A stretch of DNA of 64,000 bases from Clostridia bacterium (GTDB lineage: Bacteria; Bacillota; Clostridia; UMGS1840): contig JAGBEY010000014.1 in NCBI GenBank assembly GCA_017936745.1, positions 1 to 64,000 on the forward strand. The letters are read 5' to 3'. Position numbers and translations under genes: made by a program. Shown here in pieces: positions 54,002-61,506 of this stretch (position 1 is its first letter; every line of letters starts with the position of its first letter). The notes beneath the pieces were generated by a model that saw only the letters and a list, made by a program, of their open reading frames with translations, searched no databases and was not told where the DNA came from.

Positions 54002-54032
54002 AAAATCCTCGTTCGTAAGAACGGGGATTTTT
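54001..54032 (+). terminator. Terminator of tRNA-Pro
   Basis: AAAAATCCTCGTTC pairs with GAACGGGGATTTTT around GTAA (14-bp stem including a T-G pair). It begins at the last A of the CCA end. Confidence 0.85.
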
Positions 54033-54300
54033 ACTTATTACCTATTCCTTATTCACTCTTCCCTAAATACGAACGAGGATTTTTGGAAAGTAATAGGTAA
54101 TAGTGAATAGGGAAGAAGTGTGAAATATGCCTGACGGCATATGATAAGGCAAATTTTATTTCACATTTTTCTAAAAGAAAAATATTTCATAATCCGAAGG
54201 GTTATTTCATATCAACGGAGTTGATATTTCACTAAAACAATTTCTAACCCCCTATATTTTACGGCATTTGTGAGTAAATGCTATAAGAGTGCTTGTGCCA
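54033..54300. repeat. Intergenic hairpin array with ATTTCA spacers
   Basis: No gene is seen. First, CGAACGAGGATTTTT (54070-54084) is an exact inverted copy of the terminator arm at 54001-54015, and ATTACCTATT recurs inverted near 54094. Then, in 54119-54234, four short hairpins (TATGCC/GGCATA, ATTTTTC/GAAAAAT, TAATCC/GGGTTA and ATATCAAC/GTTGATAT) alternate with the spacer ATTTCA or its complement TGAAAT. Confidence 0.65.
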
Positions 54301-54305
54301 AAAAA

Positions 54306-54339
54306 AGAGCAGCATCGCAAGGATGTCTGCTCTCTTTTT
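54306..54339 (+). terminator. Rho-independent terminator-like hairpin
   Basis: AGAGCAG-CATC pairs with GATG-CTGCTCT (one bulged T), followed by CTTTTT. The preceding A-run lets it work on the minus strand too. Confidence 0.65.
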
Positions 54340-54347
54340 ATATAATC

Positions 54348-54379
54348 AAAAAAAGGGACAGACGGGAGCATCTGTCCCT
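54348..54379 (-). terminator. Terminator downstream of the 54.6-kb gene
   Basis: AGGGACAGA (54354-54362) pairs with TCTGTCCCT (54371-54379), with a T7 run on the minus strand. It probably ends the transcript from the 54603-55199 gene, after it crosses the DnaA-box cluster. Confidence 0.7.
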
Positions 54380-54426
54380 AAGGTAAAAAATTTAATTCCG
54401 CCATGATATCCGCCAATGATTTTTCC

Positions 54427-54590
54427 TGTGGATAACTGCCGGTTTTTAAAACATTGGTATTCCAACGGGTTTCCCTATTTTTCCACAGTTTTCCACCTGC
54501 TTTTTCTCTAATTCCACAATAGTTTTTCAAGTTTTCCCCAAAAAATGTGGATAACTGCTGTTTTTTCGGAAAATCCAAAGTTGTGGACAG
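54427..54590. promoter_or_regulatory. Cluster of DnaA-box-like sites
   Basis: Two perfect DnaA boxes (TTATCCACA as complement) lie at 54427-54435 and 54546-54554, in the same orientation inside a 13-base direct repeat TGTGGATAACTGC. A one-mismatch box TTTTCCACA lies at 54479-54487 in opposite orientation. Weaker sites lie near 54510-54518 and 54582-54590. No dnaA or dnaN is adjacent, so it may be a titration or regulatory site, or part of an origin. Confidence 0.55.
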
Positions 54591-54602
54591 GTGTCCTTAA
54601 AA

Positions 54603-55199
54603 TCATTCGGAAATTCGGTCTCCGGTGCGGATATTTTTCGGGGAAAGAATCAACTTTTCATCACGGAAAAGCCCCGATAAAATTTCTGTTCCTTTGTCAG
54701 GGAGAGTCTTTCCCGTTTCCACATTCCGCATCACGGCATAGCCGTTTAATTCCACGAATATCGCATCCTTTCCATCTTCGTCCGATATAACACATTCAGG
54801 AGGAATAAACATCAGATTCCGATGATAATTGCCGTAAAAGGTTGCGGTGGCGTCCCCCATTTCCTCGGGGGGAGAAATCACCGATACCGTAGCGATAGAG
54901 ATACCGTCAAAGGCAGGCTCCAGGCGATAGAGATAGCCGTCATAACGGGTTCCGTCTACCGTCACCACGGCGGTTGCCCCCTCGGTGATATTGTCTGCCA
55001 TACGGATTGCCCCCGTCATCAGTGTCAGGTTGCCGTCCTGAATCAAAGGTGCGGAAAATTCGCACTGTTCCTGCAAATCAGTGAGGGAAACAGTGTGAAA
55101 CTCCACCCGATGAAACCGGTCGTTATAAAGATAATCGAACACCATCGCCCCCAGAATAAGTATGGCACAGACAAAGGAAAACCAAACTACTTTTTTCAT
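54603..55199 (-). CDS. Single-pass membrane protein resembling the C-terminal half of an efflux adaptor
   Basis: A 198-aa protein with one N-terminal helix (MKKVVWFSFVCAILILGAMVFDYLY), the remainder predicted outside. From about residue 65 it resembles the beta-barrel and membrane-proximal parts of HlyD/RND-type adaptor proteins (FIPPECVISDEDGKDAIFV, ETGKTLPDKGTEILSGL, GDRI). The lipoyl and coiled-coil hairpin domains are absent. No ABC or RND transporter gene is next to it. I do not recognise a named family. The ATG follows GAGGTG, which sits inside a terminator-like hairpin. Confidence 0.7.
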   Translation of the reverse strand: MKKVVWFSFVCAILILGAMVFDYLYNDRFHRVEFHTVSLTDLQEQCEFSAPLIQDGNLTLMTGAIRMADNITEGATAVVTVDGTRYDGYLYRLEPAFDGISIATVSVISPPEEMGDATATFYGNYHRNLMFIPPECVISDEDGKDAIFVELNGYAVMRNVETGKTLPDKGTEILSGLFRDEKLILSPKNIRTGDRISE

Positions 55200-55233
55200 A
55201 AAAAAACACCTCGCAAGCTTCTTTCTTACGAGG
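55200..55233 (-). terminator. Hairpin plus T7 overlapping the 54.6-kb gene ribosome site
   Basis: CCTCGTAAG pairs with CTTGCGAGG (minus strand, 55233-55225 / 55217-55209) around 7 bases. TG and T7 follow directly before the ATG. It serves as terminator of the GNAT operon and covers the ribosome site GAGGTG of the next gene. Confidence 0.65.
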
Positions 55234-55303
55234 GTTTCCGGATTTTACGGTATTTAATCATTTTACGAAAAATAAATGGCGGAATGAATCCCAAAATGAA
55301 TGA

Positions 55304-56089
55304 TTAGTCAAAATTCAAATTGGTGTAACCTTTGGAAAATGAAGCGTTTTTCAGTGCCGGATTCACTACTTTTACCATCGCATAGGGGGTATGATTTCCC
55401 GGTTGGGTAAGAATCGCTTTTTCATAGCCCTTTCTGGCTAAAAAGTCCAGAAAACAGTCTAAATCTTCCGGTTTTTCGATATACGCCTCCCGGATTTGAA
55501 CCATATCCCGGTCGATAACCCAAAAAAATCCGCTGTTGCCGATTTTATGATAGTGACCCTCCGAAAGAGCAAACTCATTGTCCTCACGGGAACGAATCAC
55601 CGCAGTAGAAAACTGCCCCACATAGTTGAGATAATCGGAATGAAAGGCTTGAGGAGTTTCTTTAATATCATAAGAAAGATGCTCCTTTTTTTCGGGGAAA
55701 AGTATCGTTTTGGTAAGAGAAAAACCCGTTTTGTAGCCGATTTTCTCATAGAGAGCAAAGAGAGATGGCTCGGCAGGGACAAGATAGTAAAAATCCACAG
55801 TGTCGCCAAAGTGAGTTTCCATTTTCTGAAATACTTCTTTCATATAGCCTTTGCCTCGTGCTTCAAAAACGGTTCCCACCCCATACACATAAATGGCACG
55901 GCAAGATTGGTTTTCCACCTTTGCAGTAAAGGGAATGGCATATAAAAAGCTCATAATTTCACCGTTTTTACGCAAGTCAAACACGGTGTCCAGCTTGGCA
56001 GAAAAAATGCGGTCGCAAAACACCTCGTCTTCGGAAAAAATCTCCCGAAACAGACTCTTATAAACAGGAAGCTCCTTTTTTGATATCAT
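55304..56089 (-). CDS. GNAT family N-acetyltransferase
   Basis: A 261-aa protein. The acetyl-CoA-binding motif A is seen near residues 70-95 (YVYGVGTVFEARGKGYMKEVF). A motif B-like YEKIGYKTGF near 120 is typical of GNAT enzymes. The C-terminal 120 residues resemble the sterol-carrier/Eis-like extension of two-domain acetyltransferases. The substrate is unknown. It starts 4 bp past the end of the HAD phosphatase gene, so the two form an operon. Confidence 0.85.
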   Translation of the reverse strand: MISKKELPVYKSLFREIFSEDEVFCDRIFSAKLDTVFDLRKNGEIMSFLYAIPFTAKVENQSCRAIYVYGVGTVFEARGKGYMKEVFQKMETHFGDTVDFYYLVPAEPSLFALYEKIGYKTGFSLTKTILFPEKKEHLSYDIKETPQAFHSDYLNYVGQFSTAVIRSREDNEFALSEGHYHKIGNSGFFWVIDRDMVQIREAYIEKPEDLDCFLDFLARKGYEKAILTQPGNHTPYAMVKVVNPALKNASFSKGYTNLNFD

Positions 56090-56093
56090 AAAG

Positions 56094-56747
56094 TTACTCC
56101 AAACAGTCCAATAATTCCAAGGGACGGGAAATCACACGGTCGGCACCGTTTGCAAGAAGCTCTTCTTTGGTACGAAAGCCCCACAAAGCCCCTACTGTAA
56201 GACAATTTGCCCGTTTTCCCGTTTTCATATCTACATTGCTGTCTCCCAAATACACGCATTCCCCGGGAGAAATGCCCCAATCATTCAAAATCTGAAGCAT
56301 TCCCGTGGGGTCAGGCTTTTTCGGATAGGCATCGCATTGTCCGAAAATATGAGTAAAGGGATAAGAGGGGAAATGTTTTTTCATCAGTTTAACGGCATTT
56401 TCGTGGGGTTTGTTGGTAAAAACGGCAAGCTTGATATTTTTCTTACACAAGCCTTCCAGCAGTTCTGAAATGCCATCGTAGGGCTTCACATTATAGTCAC
56501 AAAATTCCCGGAAACATTCTCTGTATTTCAGTTTCGCTTCTTCTGAATGAGAAAGAGAAGTGTCTCCCGAATAGTTCAGGGCACGCTCTACCAAAACATC
56601 TGCTCCGTCTCCTGCAAACACGCCGTATTGCTCTTTCGGTGCAGGCGGAAATCCAAAGTGTTTCAGCATTTCGTTGCCCGATTTTGCAATGGAATCCAAG
56701 GTGGCAAGCAGTGTGCCGTCCAAATCAAAAATTGCGCCTTTTATCAT
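56094..56747 (-). CDS. HAD-superfamily phosphatase (phosphoglycolate-phosphatase-like)
   Basis: 217 aa from the ATG at 56747, with AAGGAAG upstream. A long in-frame extension to 56915 covers the palindromic repeat and is rejected. HAD motif I is FDLDGTLLAT (nucleophile Asp8, Asp10), motif II is LAVFTNKPHE near 105, motif III Lys lies in YPKKPDPTGML and motif IV is VYLGDSNVDMKTG. The cap domain is of the small helical type, as in Gph and PgmB. The likely reaction is hydrolysis of a small phosphoester such as 2-phosphoglycolate. Specificity is inferred. Confidence 0.9.
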   Translation of the reverse strand: MIKGAIFDLDGTLLATLDSIAKSGNEMLKHFGFPPAPKEQYGVFAGDGADVLVERALNYSGDTSLSHSEEAKLKYRECFREFCDYNVKPYDGISELLEGLCKKNIKLAVFTNKPHENAVKLMKKHFPSYPFTHIFGQCDAYPKKPDPTGMLQILNDWGISPGECVYLGDSNVDMKTGKRANCLTVGALWGFRTKEELLANGADRVISRPLELLDCLE

Positions 56748-56823
56748 AGTTTTCTCGCTTCCTTTCGTAGTGGGATTTATATTGTCGGGGACATCAAAGA
56801 TATATTGCCCTGCAGACGCAGAG

Positions 56824-56934
56824 AAAAAAGCACAGAACGGACAAACCGAACACCCGGCAGGCGAACCCCGACGGCGTACAAAGGTACGCCGAGTGGTGAG
56901 GTTTGTTCGTAACAAAGCGGTCTGTGTTTTTTTA
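56824..56934. repeat. Large palindromic terminator element with GGCGTAC core
   Basis: Nested stems: A-run/T-run, CACAGA/TCTGTG, CGGACAAACC (56838-56847)/GGTTTGTTCG (56900-56909), and inner GGCGTAC (56873-56879)/GTACGCC (56884-56890). It lies 7 bp past the FAD-protein stop and ends in a T-run on the minus strand, so it can terminate that operon. The core matches the element at 196-244. Confidence 0.7.
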
Positions 56935-56940
56935 TCAAGT

Positions 56941-58503
56941 CTACTGCAATGGTTGATAAGTTTTTATTATTTTGTATGCGATTTTCATACCGTCCACTGC
57001 GGCAGAAACAATGCCTCCCGCATAGCCTGCTCCCTCACCGCAAGGGTACAGCCCCCTTGCCTTTTCCGACTGGAGTTCATCGTTACGAAGAATCCGCAAA
57101 GGAGAGGAGGTTCTGGTTTCCACACCGGTAAAAACCGCACCTTTTTTGACAAAGCCGGGCATTTTTTTCTCAAATGCCTGCAGTCCCTCTTTCAGGGAAT
57201 CTATCACAAAGGGAGGGAAAATTTCCGAAAAATCCACCTCGGATACTCCACGGGAATAGGTTGGTTCGGGATAGAAGCCTTGTGGCTTTACGCCGGTAAA
57301 ATCAAAGGAATTCATAAAGGGAGCACGGTAACTTCTCCCTGCTGCACGGTATGCCGTTTGCTCCAGTCTTTCAATAAATTGAAGCCCGTCAAAGAGACCA
57401 TCGCCGAAATCCTCGTTAGATACCGACACACAAAGGGCAGAATTGGAATTTTTCCCGTCTCGTGCCAGATAGCTCATTCCGTTAACCAGAACCGTTTCTT
57501 CTTCGGACTGGCTGGGCACTACCACACCGCCGGGACACATACAAAAGCTATAGGCAGTGTGCCCGTTTTGGCAATGGTGAAACAGCTGATAGTCTGCCGC
57601 ACCCAAATTGGGATGCCCTGCATAGCTTCCATACTGAATTTCATCTATGACACTTCGGAAATGCTCAATTCTGCTTCCCACCGAAAAGGATTTTTGTGCC
57701 AGTGGAATTTCCTTTTTGTGAAGCAGATAATAAATATCCTTTGCACTGTGACCGGTGGCTAACACCACACAAGATGTGCTGATAGACTCATCCTGATTTA
57801 CCACAACGCCCGAAACAGCACCGTTTGACACTGTGATATCGGTAAGCTTTGCACCGAAGCGGATTTCACCGCCCAGGCTTTCTATTTCTTTTCGTAAATT
57901 TTTGACACATTCGATTAGCTTATCTGTCCCGATATGGGGCTTTGCCTGATAGGAAAGACCGGGCAGACCGCTATGGGTTGCCAACAGTTTGACTACATCA
58001 GCCGATAAGGGGTCGCTGATTCTTGTGGTCAGCTTTCCATCAGAAAAGGCACCGGCACCCCCCTCCCCAAACTGCACATTGGACTCGGGATTCAGCTTTC
58101 CGCCGGAGAAAAAAGCATTGACAGTTTCCACACGTTGCTCGATTGGCTCGCCCCGTTCCAGTAAAATGGGCTGATAGCCGTGTTTTGCCAGGGTGTAAGC
58201 ACAAAAGAGACCTGCCGGGCCTGCTCCCACCACCACGGGGCGGTGTTCAAGAGGCTTGTCTCCAAGGGAAACCTCTGCTTTTTTTTCGATATAGGGCAAA
58301 GCTTTTTTCCGCCATTTTTGTGGAATTTCCTTTGCTTCTGCCAAAAAGGTGTAAACAAAAGAAATCTCCTCTTTTTTACGGGCGTCCACCGATTTTTTGC
58401 GGATGGAAATTTCGCTCCCGGGGAGATTCTGTTTGAGATAAGAAATCGCCTCGTCGTCTGTCATATCCACAGGCAATTTGATGTCTTTTAGTAAAAATTT
58501 CAT
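56941..58503 (-). CDS. FAD-dependent oxidoreductase (COG2509-type)
   Basis: A 520-aa flavoprotein of the uncharacterised COG2509 dehydrogenase group. A small N-terminal domain (1-85) of the family precedes the Rossmann FAD motif VVVGAGPAGLFCAYTLAKHG near residue 90. Further blocks are NVQFGEGGAGAFSDGKL near 140, VLATGHSAKDI near 250, FCMCPGGVVVPS near 320 and the C-terminal FAD loop GLYPCGEGAGYAGGIVSAAVDG. The substrate is unknown. It overlaps tadA by 4 bases (ATGA), so it is translationally coupled in the U32-tadA-FAD operon. Confidence 0.9.
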   Translation of the reverse strand: MKFLLKDIKLPVDMTDDEAISYLKQNLPGSEISIRKKSVDARKKEEISFVYTFLAEAKEIPQKWRKKALPYIEKKAEVSLGDKPLEHRPVVVGAGPAGLFCAYTLAKHGYQPILLERGEPIEQRVETVNAFFSGGKLNPESNVQFGEGGAGAFSDGKLTTRISDPLSADVVKLLATHSGLPGLSYQAKPHIGTDKLIECVKNLRKEIESLGGEIRFGAKLTDITVSNGAVSGVVVNQDESISTSCVVLATGHSAKDIYYLLHKKEIPLAQKSFSVGSRIEHFRSVIDEIQYGSYAGHPNLGAADYQLFHHCQNGHTAYSFCMCPGGVVVPSQSEEETVLVNGMSYLARDGKNSNSALCVSVSNEDFGDGLFDGLQFIERLEQTAYRAAGRSYRAPFMNSFDFTGVKPQGFYPEPTYSRGVSEVDFSEIFPPFVIDSLKEGLQAFEKKMPGFVKKGAVFTGVETRTSSPLRILRNDELQSEKARGLYPCGEGAGYAGGIVSAAVDGMKIAYKIIKTYQPLQ

Positions 58504-58925
58504 CGGAAGAAGTCCTCCAACAGCTGTTTACATTCCTGCTCCATAATGCCCCCGTAAAGCTCGGGAGTATGGTTGATTTTATGAAGATAGCCTAATCGCT
58601 CAACATATTCCATCGCACCGTATTTCACATCGTAGCACCCGAAATACACCCGTTTCACACGGGCATTTACCGTGGCACCGAAGCACATAATGCACGGTTC
58701 TTTGGTAACATAAAGCTCACAATCCTCTAAATAAGTTGTGCCAAGCCTGGACAGCCCACGCTCTATGGCAAGAAGCTCTGCATGGCAAATGCCGGATTTG
58801 GCAACACATTCATTATGAGCGGAGGCAATCACTTGCTTGTCTTTCACCAAAACTGCCCCCACGGGGATTTCGTTGGGGTCTTTTTTTGCCTCTTCGATGG
58901 CAAGCAGCATAAACTCGTTTTTCAT
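58500..58925 (-). CDS. tadA: tRNA adenosine deaminase / nucleoside deaminase
   Basis: A 141-aa zinc-dependent deaminase. The CDA signature is complete: His48-Ala-Glu50 (HAELLAIERG) and Pro77-Cys78...Cys81 (EPCIMCFGA), giving the zinc ligands and catalytic Glu. The family role is to convert adenosine-34 of tRNA-Arg(ACG) to inosine. A guanine-deaminase-like role cannot be ruled out, because the C-terminus is shorter than in classic TadA. The ATG overlaps the stop of the U32 peptidase gene (TAATG). Confidence 0.88.
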   Translation of the reverse strand: MKNEFMLLAIEEAKKDPNEIPVGAVLVKDKQVIASAHNECVAKSGICHAELLAIERGLSRLGTTYLEDCELYVTKEPCIMCFGATVNARVKRVYFGCYDVKYGAMEYVERLGYLHKINHTPELYGGIMEQECKQLLEDFFR

Positions 58926-60988
58926 TAGTATGCACCCCGATAGTAATGCCCTCTGGTGTAACGGGTTAAGGGATTTTGCTCCAATTTAAAGGAATGAATA
59001 ATTTCCTGCACCTGTGCCTTATTTTCACGGAAGAAGTGGAGACGGACACAATTTACCCCTGCGGCACGGATGTCGTTAAGCTTATCGGACATCATAATGG
59101 GATAAGGATTATAAATGGCATTCTGACTGCAATTTTCGCAGGCAATCACAAATTCTTCCCCTTTGCGGTCGGTGATGGTTAAATCCGACTTATCACATTT
59201 GCCCCGCAGATTGGATTTGATGCAGGACTGGGTAATCATAAGCGGAATCTGCCCGTAACCCAAAATGCAAAGGTCGGCATCCTCTGTTATAATATTTTTC
59301 ACATTTTTTAAGTTTGCTTCCACCGATGCGGTGATGCTTTTTACCCCTTTTTGCTCCAAAAATTCTGCAGATAAGGTATTGGTGATATTGAGGGAATAGT
59401 CTGCATAAATGTTATAATTCGGGGCAAAGGCTTTCAGGTAGCCGATGTTACCCACTAAAATATCGGTAATTTCAGGATGGGCGGATAAAAAGGAACGGGA
59501 GGCAGAAATCTGCTTATCGGTGGCAATTCGCTCGCACCATAGCCCGATATTGTCGATTTCGCCGTATTTTTCCCAATATTCTTCGATGACTTCTTTTTTT
59601 GCAAAGATTTTTTTATCCCACAGCTCCCGCACCCATTTCATCTGAAATGCAGTGGAAACCGTGCAATAATAGTCTAATTCATCGGTGGTTTTTCGTTTTT
59701 TCATCTGGTAGGAATAAGGCTCAATGTGACGTTCAAATTGAAACAGACTGTCTAAATAAGCACCGATTTCTCTGCGGAGTCCATTCATTTGAGACACACT
59801 TAAAAAGAGCGGTTCGTCGCTCATTGCGATTTCAATTTCCTCAAAGCAGAAGGTTTCGTTCCCTGTTTTGGAAAGCTGGTCCATCAGCTTTTCCCTTGTG
59901 ATAGGTGCATTTTGTGCAAGCTGAGGAACAGTTTCGGAGGTGAAAGGATACACGTCCTCATCCAACAAAATCTCCACCTCAACGGGTTTGTTTGCTTCTA
60001 AGGCAAGGGAAACCGAAATGGGAATCTGAGAAAATTCACGGTCTTTATTTAAAATCTGATCGTAGTACCGTTCCATTTTTTTGGTTTCCCGGGAATAAGG
60101 ATTTTCGTTTTTATAATAGTTGAACAGATGCTTGTCCTTAATGCCGTCAAAATAGCCGGGAGTATAGCCGCCACGGTTAAAGGAGGCGTTTAAGATGGCA
60201 TAATCCTCCTCGGTGGGGGCTTCCTCAGAATCCAGCACACGGCGGTATACATCCGTAACGGCTGCAGTGTAGTATTTACTTTTCAGTCTGCCCTCTAATT
60301 TAATCACGTCTGCGCCCGCTTCCTCCAAATCGGGAAGATAGTCCACAAGTGCCAGGTCCTTGGGGGACAAAAATGCACCTTTTTTACTGCGGCATTCGTA
60401 CATCATACGGCAGGGCTGCGCGCATTTTCCACGGTTTCCGCTTCGTTCCCCGATAAAGCTGGACATGAGGCATTGTCCCGAATAACACACGCAAAGAGCA
60501 CCATGAGCAAAGACCTCTAAATTGAGATCGGTTGCTTTACGGATTTTTTCAATTTCTCTCCGGGACAGCTCACGGGGGAGAACCACGGTATCAAAACCCT
60601 CTTTTTCCAGAAGTTTTACCCCTGCCAGGTTGTTTGTGGTCATTTGAGTGGAGGCAACCAGACGCAAATCGGGTGCAATTTTCTGCACCAGCTTTGCCAC
60701 GCCTAAATCCTGCACGATGACCCCGTCGGCAAGGGAGTTATAAATCACATCAATCACCTTGGTGATTTTTGCGATTTCGTTATCGTAAACCAAAGTATTT
60801 AAGGTCACAAAGACTTCTACGCCCCGTTTGTGGCAATAGAAAACGGCATCCTTTAAAGTATCCTCGGTAAAATTTTCGGCACCGGCTCTGGCATTGAACG
60901 AATCCAGACCTAAATAAACGGCGTCTGCTCCCGTTTTTACGGCAGCAACCATTGCATCATAGGAACCGGCAGGAGATAATATTTTCAT
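58925..60988 (-). CDS. U32 family peptidase (RlhA/YdcP-like)
   Basis: A 687-aa protein of the collagenase-like U32 family. The N-terminal TIM-barrel-like part begins LSPAGSYDAMVAAVKTGADAVYLG. The full U32 signature EVFAHGALCVCYSGQCLMS is near residue 165, followed by further cysteines (GKCAQPCR, and CENCSQN late in the protein) that could bind an iron-sulfur cluster. The long C-terminal half marks the two-domain subgroup that includes Escherichia coli RlhA, which hydroxylates 23S rRNA C2501. An RNA-modifying role is therefore as likely as proteolysis. It heads the operon with tadA and the FAD protein. Confidence 0.88.
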   Translation of the reverse strand: MKILSPAGSYDAMVAAVKTGADAVYLGLDSFNARAGAENFTEDTLKDAVFYCHKRGVEVFVTLNTLVYDNEIAKITKVIDVIYNSLADGVIVQDLGVAKLVQKIAPDLRLVASTQMTTNNLAGVKLLEKEGFDTVVLPRELSRREIEKIRKATDLNLEVFAHGALCVCYSGQCLMSSFIGERSGNRGKCAQPCRMMYECRSKKGAFLSPKDLALVDYLPDLEEAGADVIKLEGRLKSKYYTAAVTDVYRRVLDSEEAPTEEDYAILNASFNRGGYTPGYFDGIKDKHLFNYYKNENPYSRETKKMERYYDQILNKDREFSQIPISVSLALEANKPVEVEILLDEDVYPFTSETVPQLAQNAPITREKLMDQLSKTGNETFCFEEIEIAMSDEPLFLSVSQMNGLRREIGAYLDSLFQFERHIEPYSYQMKKRKTTDELDYYCTVSTAFQMKWVRELWDKKIFAKKEVIEEYWEKYGEIDNIGLWCERIATDKQISASRSFLSAHPEITDILVGNIGYLKAFAPNYNIYADYSLNITNTLSAEFLEQKGVKSITASVEANLKNVKNIITEDADLCILGYGQIPLMITQSCIKSNLRGKCDKSDLTITDRKGEEFVIACENCSQNAIYNPYPIMMSDKLNDIRAAGVNCVRLHFFRENKAQVQEIIHSFKLEQNPLTRYTRGHYYRGAY

Positions 60989-61006
60989 AACTTCATTTTC
61001 CTTTTT

Positions 61007-61035
61007 GTAATAAACTTTCTAAAATTATCTGTCAA
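61007..61035 (-). promoter_or_regulatory. Promoter of the U32-tadA-FAD operon
   Basis: On the minus strand, consensus -35 TTGACA (61035-61030), a 17-base spacer and -10 TATTAC (61012-61007). The -35 is the end of the inverted repeat at 61030-61079. Confidence 0.55.
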
Positions 61036-61079
61036 GGGACCAGGGGGAACTTTCGATTTTCCCCCTAGCCCCCTTGACA
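61030..61079. repeat. Inverted repeat with TTGACA ends
   Basis: TGTCAAGGG (61030-61038) pairs with CCCTTGACA (61071-61079), and inner AGGGGGAA with TTCCCCCT. Each end carries TTGACA pointing outward. It looks like a small dispersed palindrome. Confidence 0.6.
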
Positions 61080-61506
61080 ATCCTCTTACCCCCTTCAAAC
61101 GAGTGCTCAATTGCCGCACGGCTGTCCTCTCATTTGGATAGCAGTAGTTACACATTGTTTCCTCTACAGGGGGATTCTATTTTCATAATCGACCGGCAAA
61201 ACCCAATCTTTCCGCATAATTTTCGCTATGAAAAACCGTTTCAGAAAGACAAATGTCAGGGATTGCGAAAAATACTTTCAATCAATCAAAAGTAGTAATA
61301 AGCGATGAGAAAAGAATACAGAATTGATATAGTGTGGTAGATTTTCCAATAAAACCCGTCATCAAACGACGAGCAGCAAATCCTTCCGCCGTTATTTTTG
61401 CAATAGAATAAAGTTGCAGGAAGATGAGAGTAGGGATTGTAAAAATACTTGGCGGTGGTTTCTTTTTGGTTCTTTTCTTTGCCACCAAAGAAAAAGAACG
61501 GTATAT
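61080..61506. other. Gene-free intergenic stretch with degenerate direct repeats
   Basis: No convincing gene. AGGGATTG-AAAATACTT occurs twice (61258-61277 and 61432-61450). A TTCTTTTTGGT / ACCAAAGAAAAAGAA palindrome lies near 61459-61500, just past the thiI stop, where it could end thiI transcription. It may be the remnant of a decayed element. Confidence 0.4.

Noticed and set aside
54378-54578. Small minus-strand reading frame of 66 codons across the DnaA-box cluster
   Set aside because: It starts with TTG without a ribosome site, its stop lies in a terminator stem, its composition follows the DnaA boxes (repeated TTATCCACA codons) and it matches no family I know. It is probably spurious.
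56748-56915. N-terminal extension of the HAD phosphatase
   Set aside because: The extension covers a palindromic terminator element and is Arg/Cys-rich. The HAD fold starts at the ATG at 56747, which has its own ribosome site.
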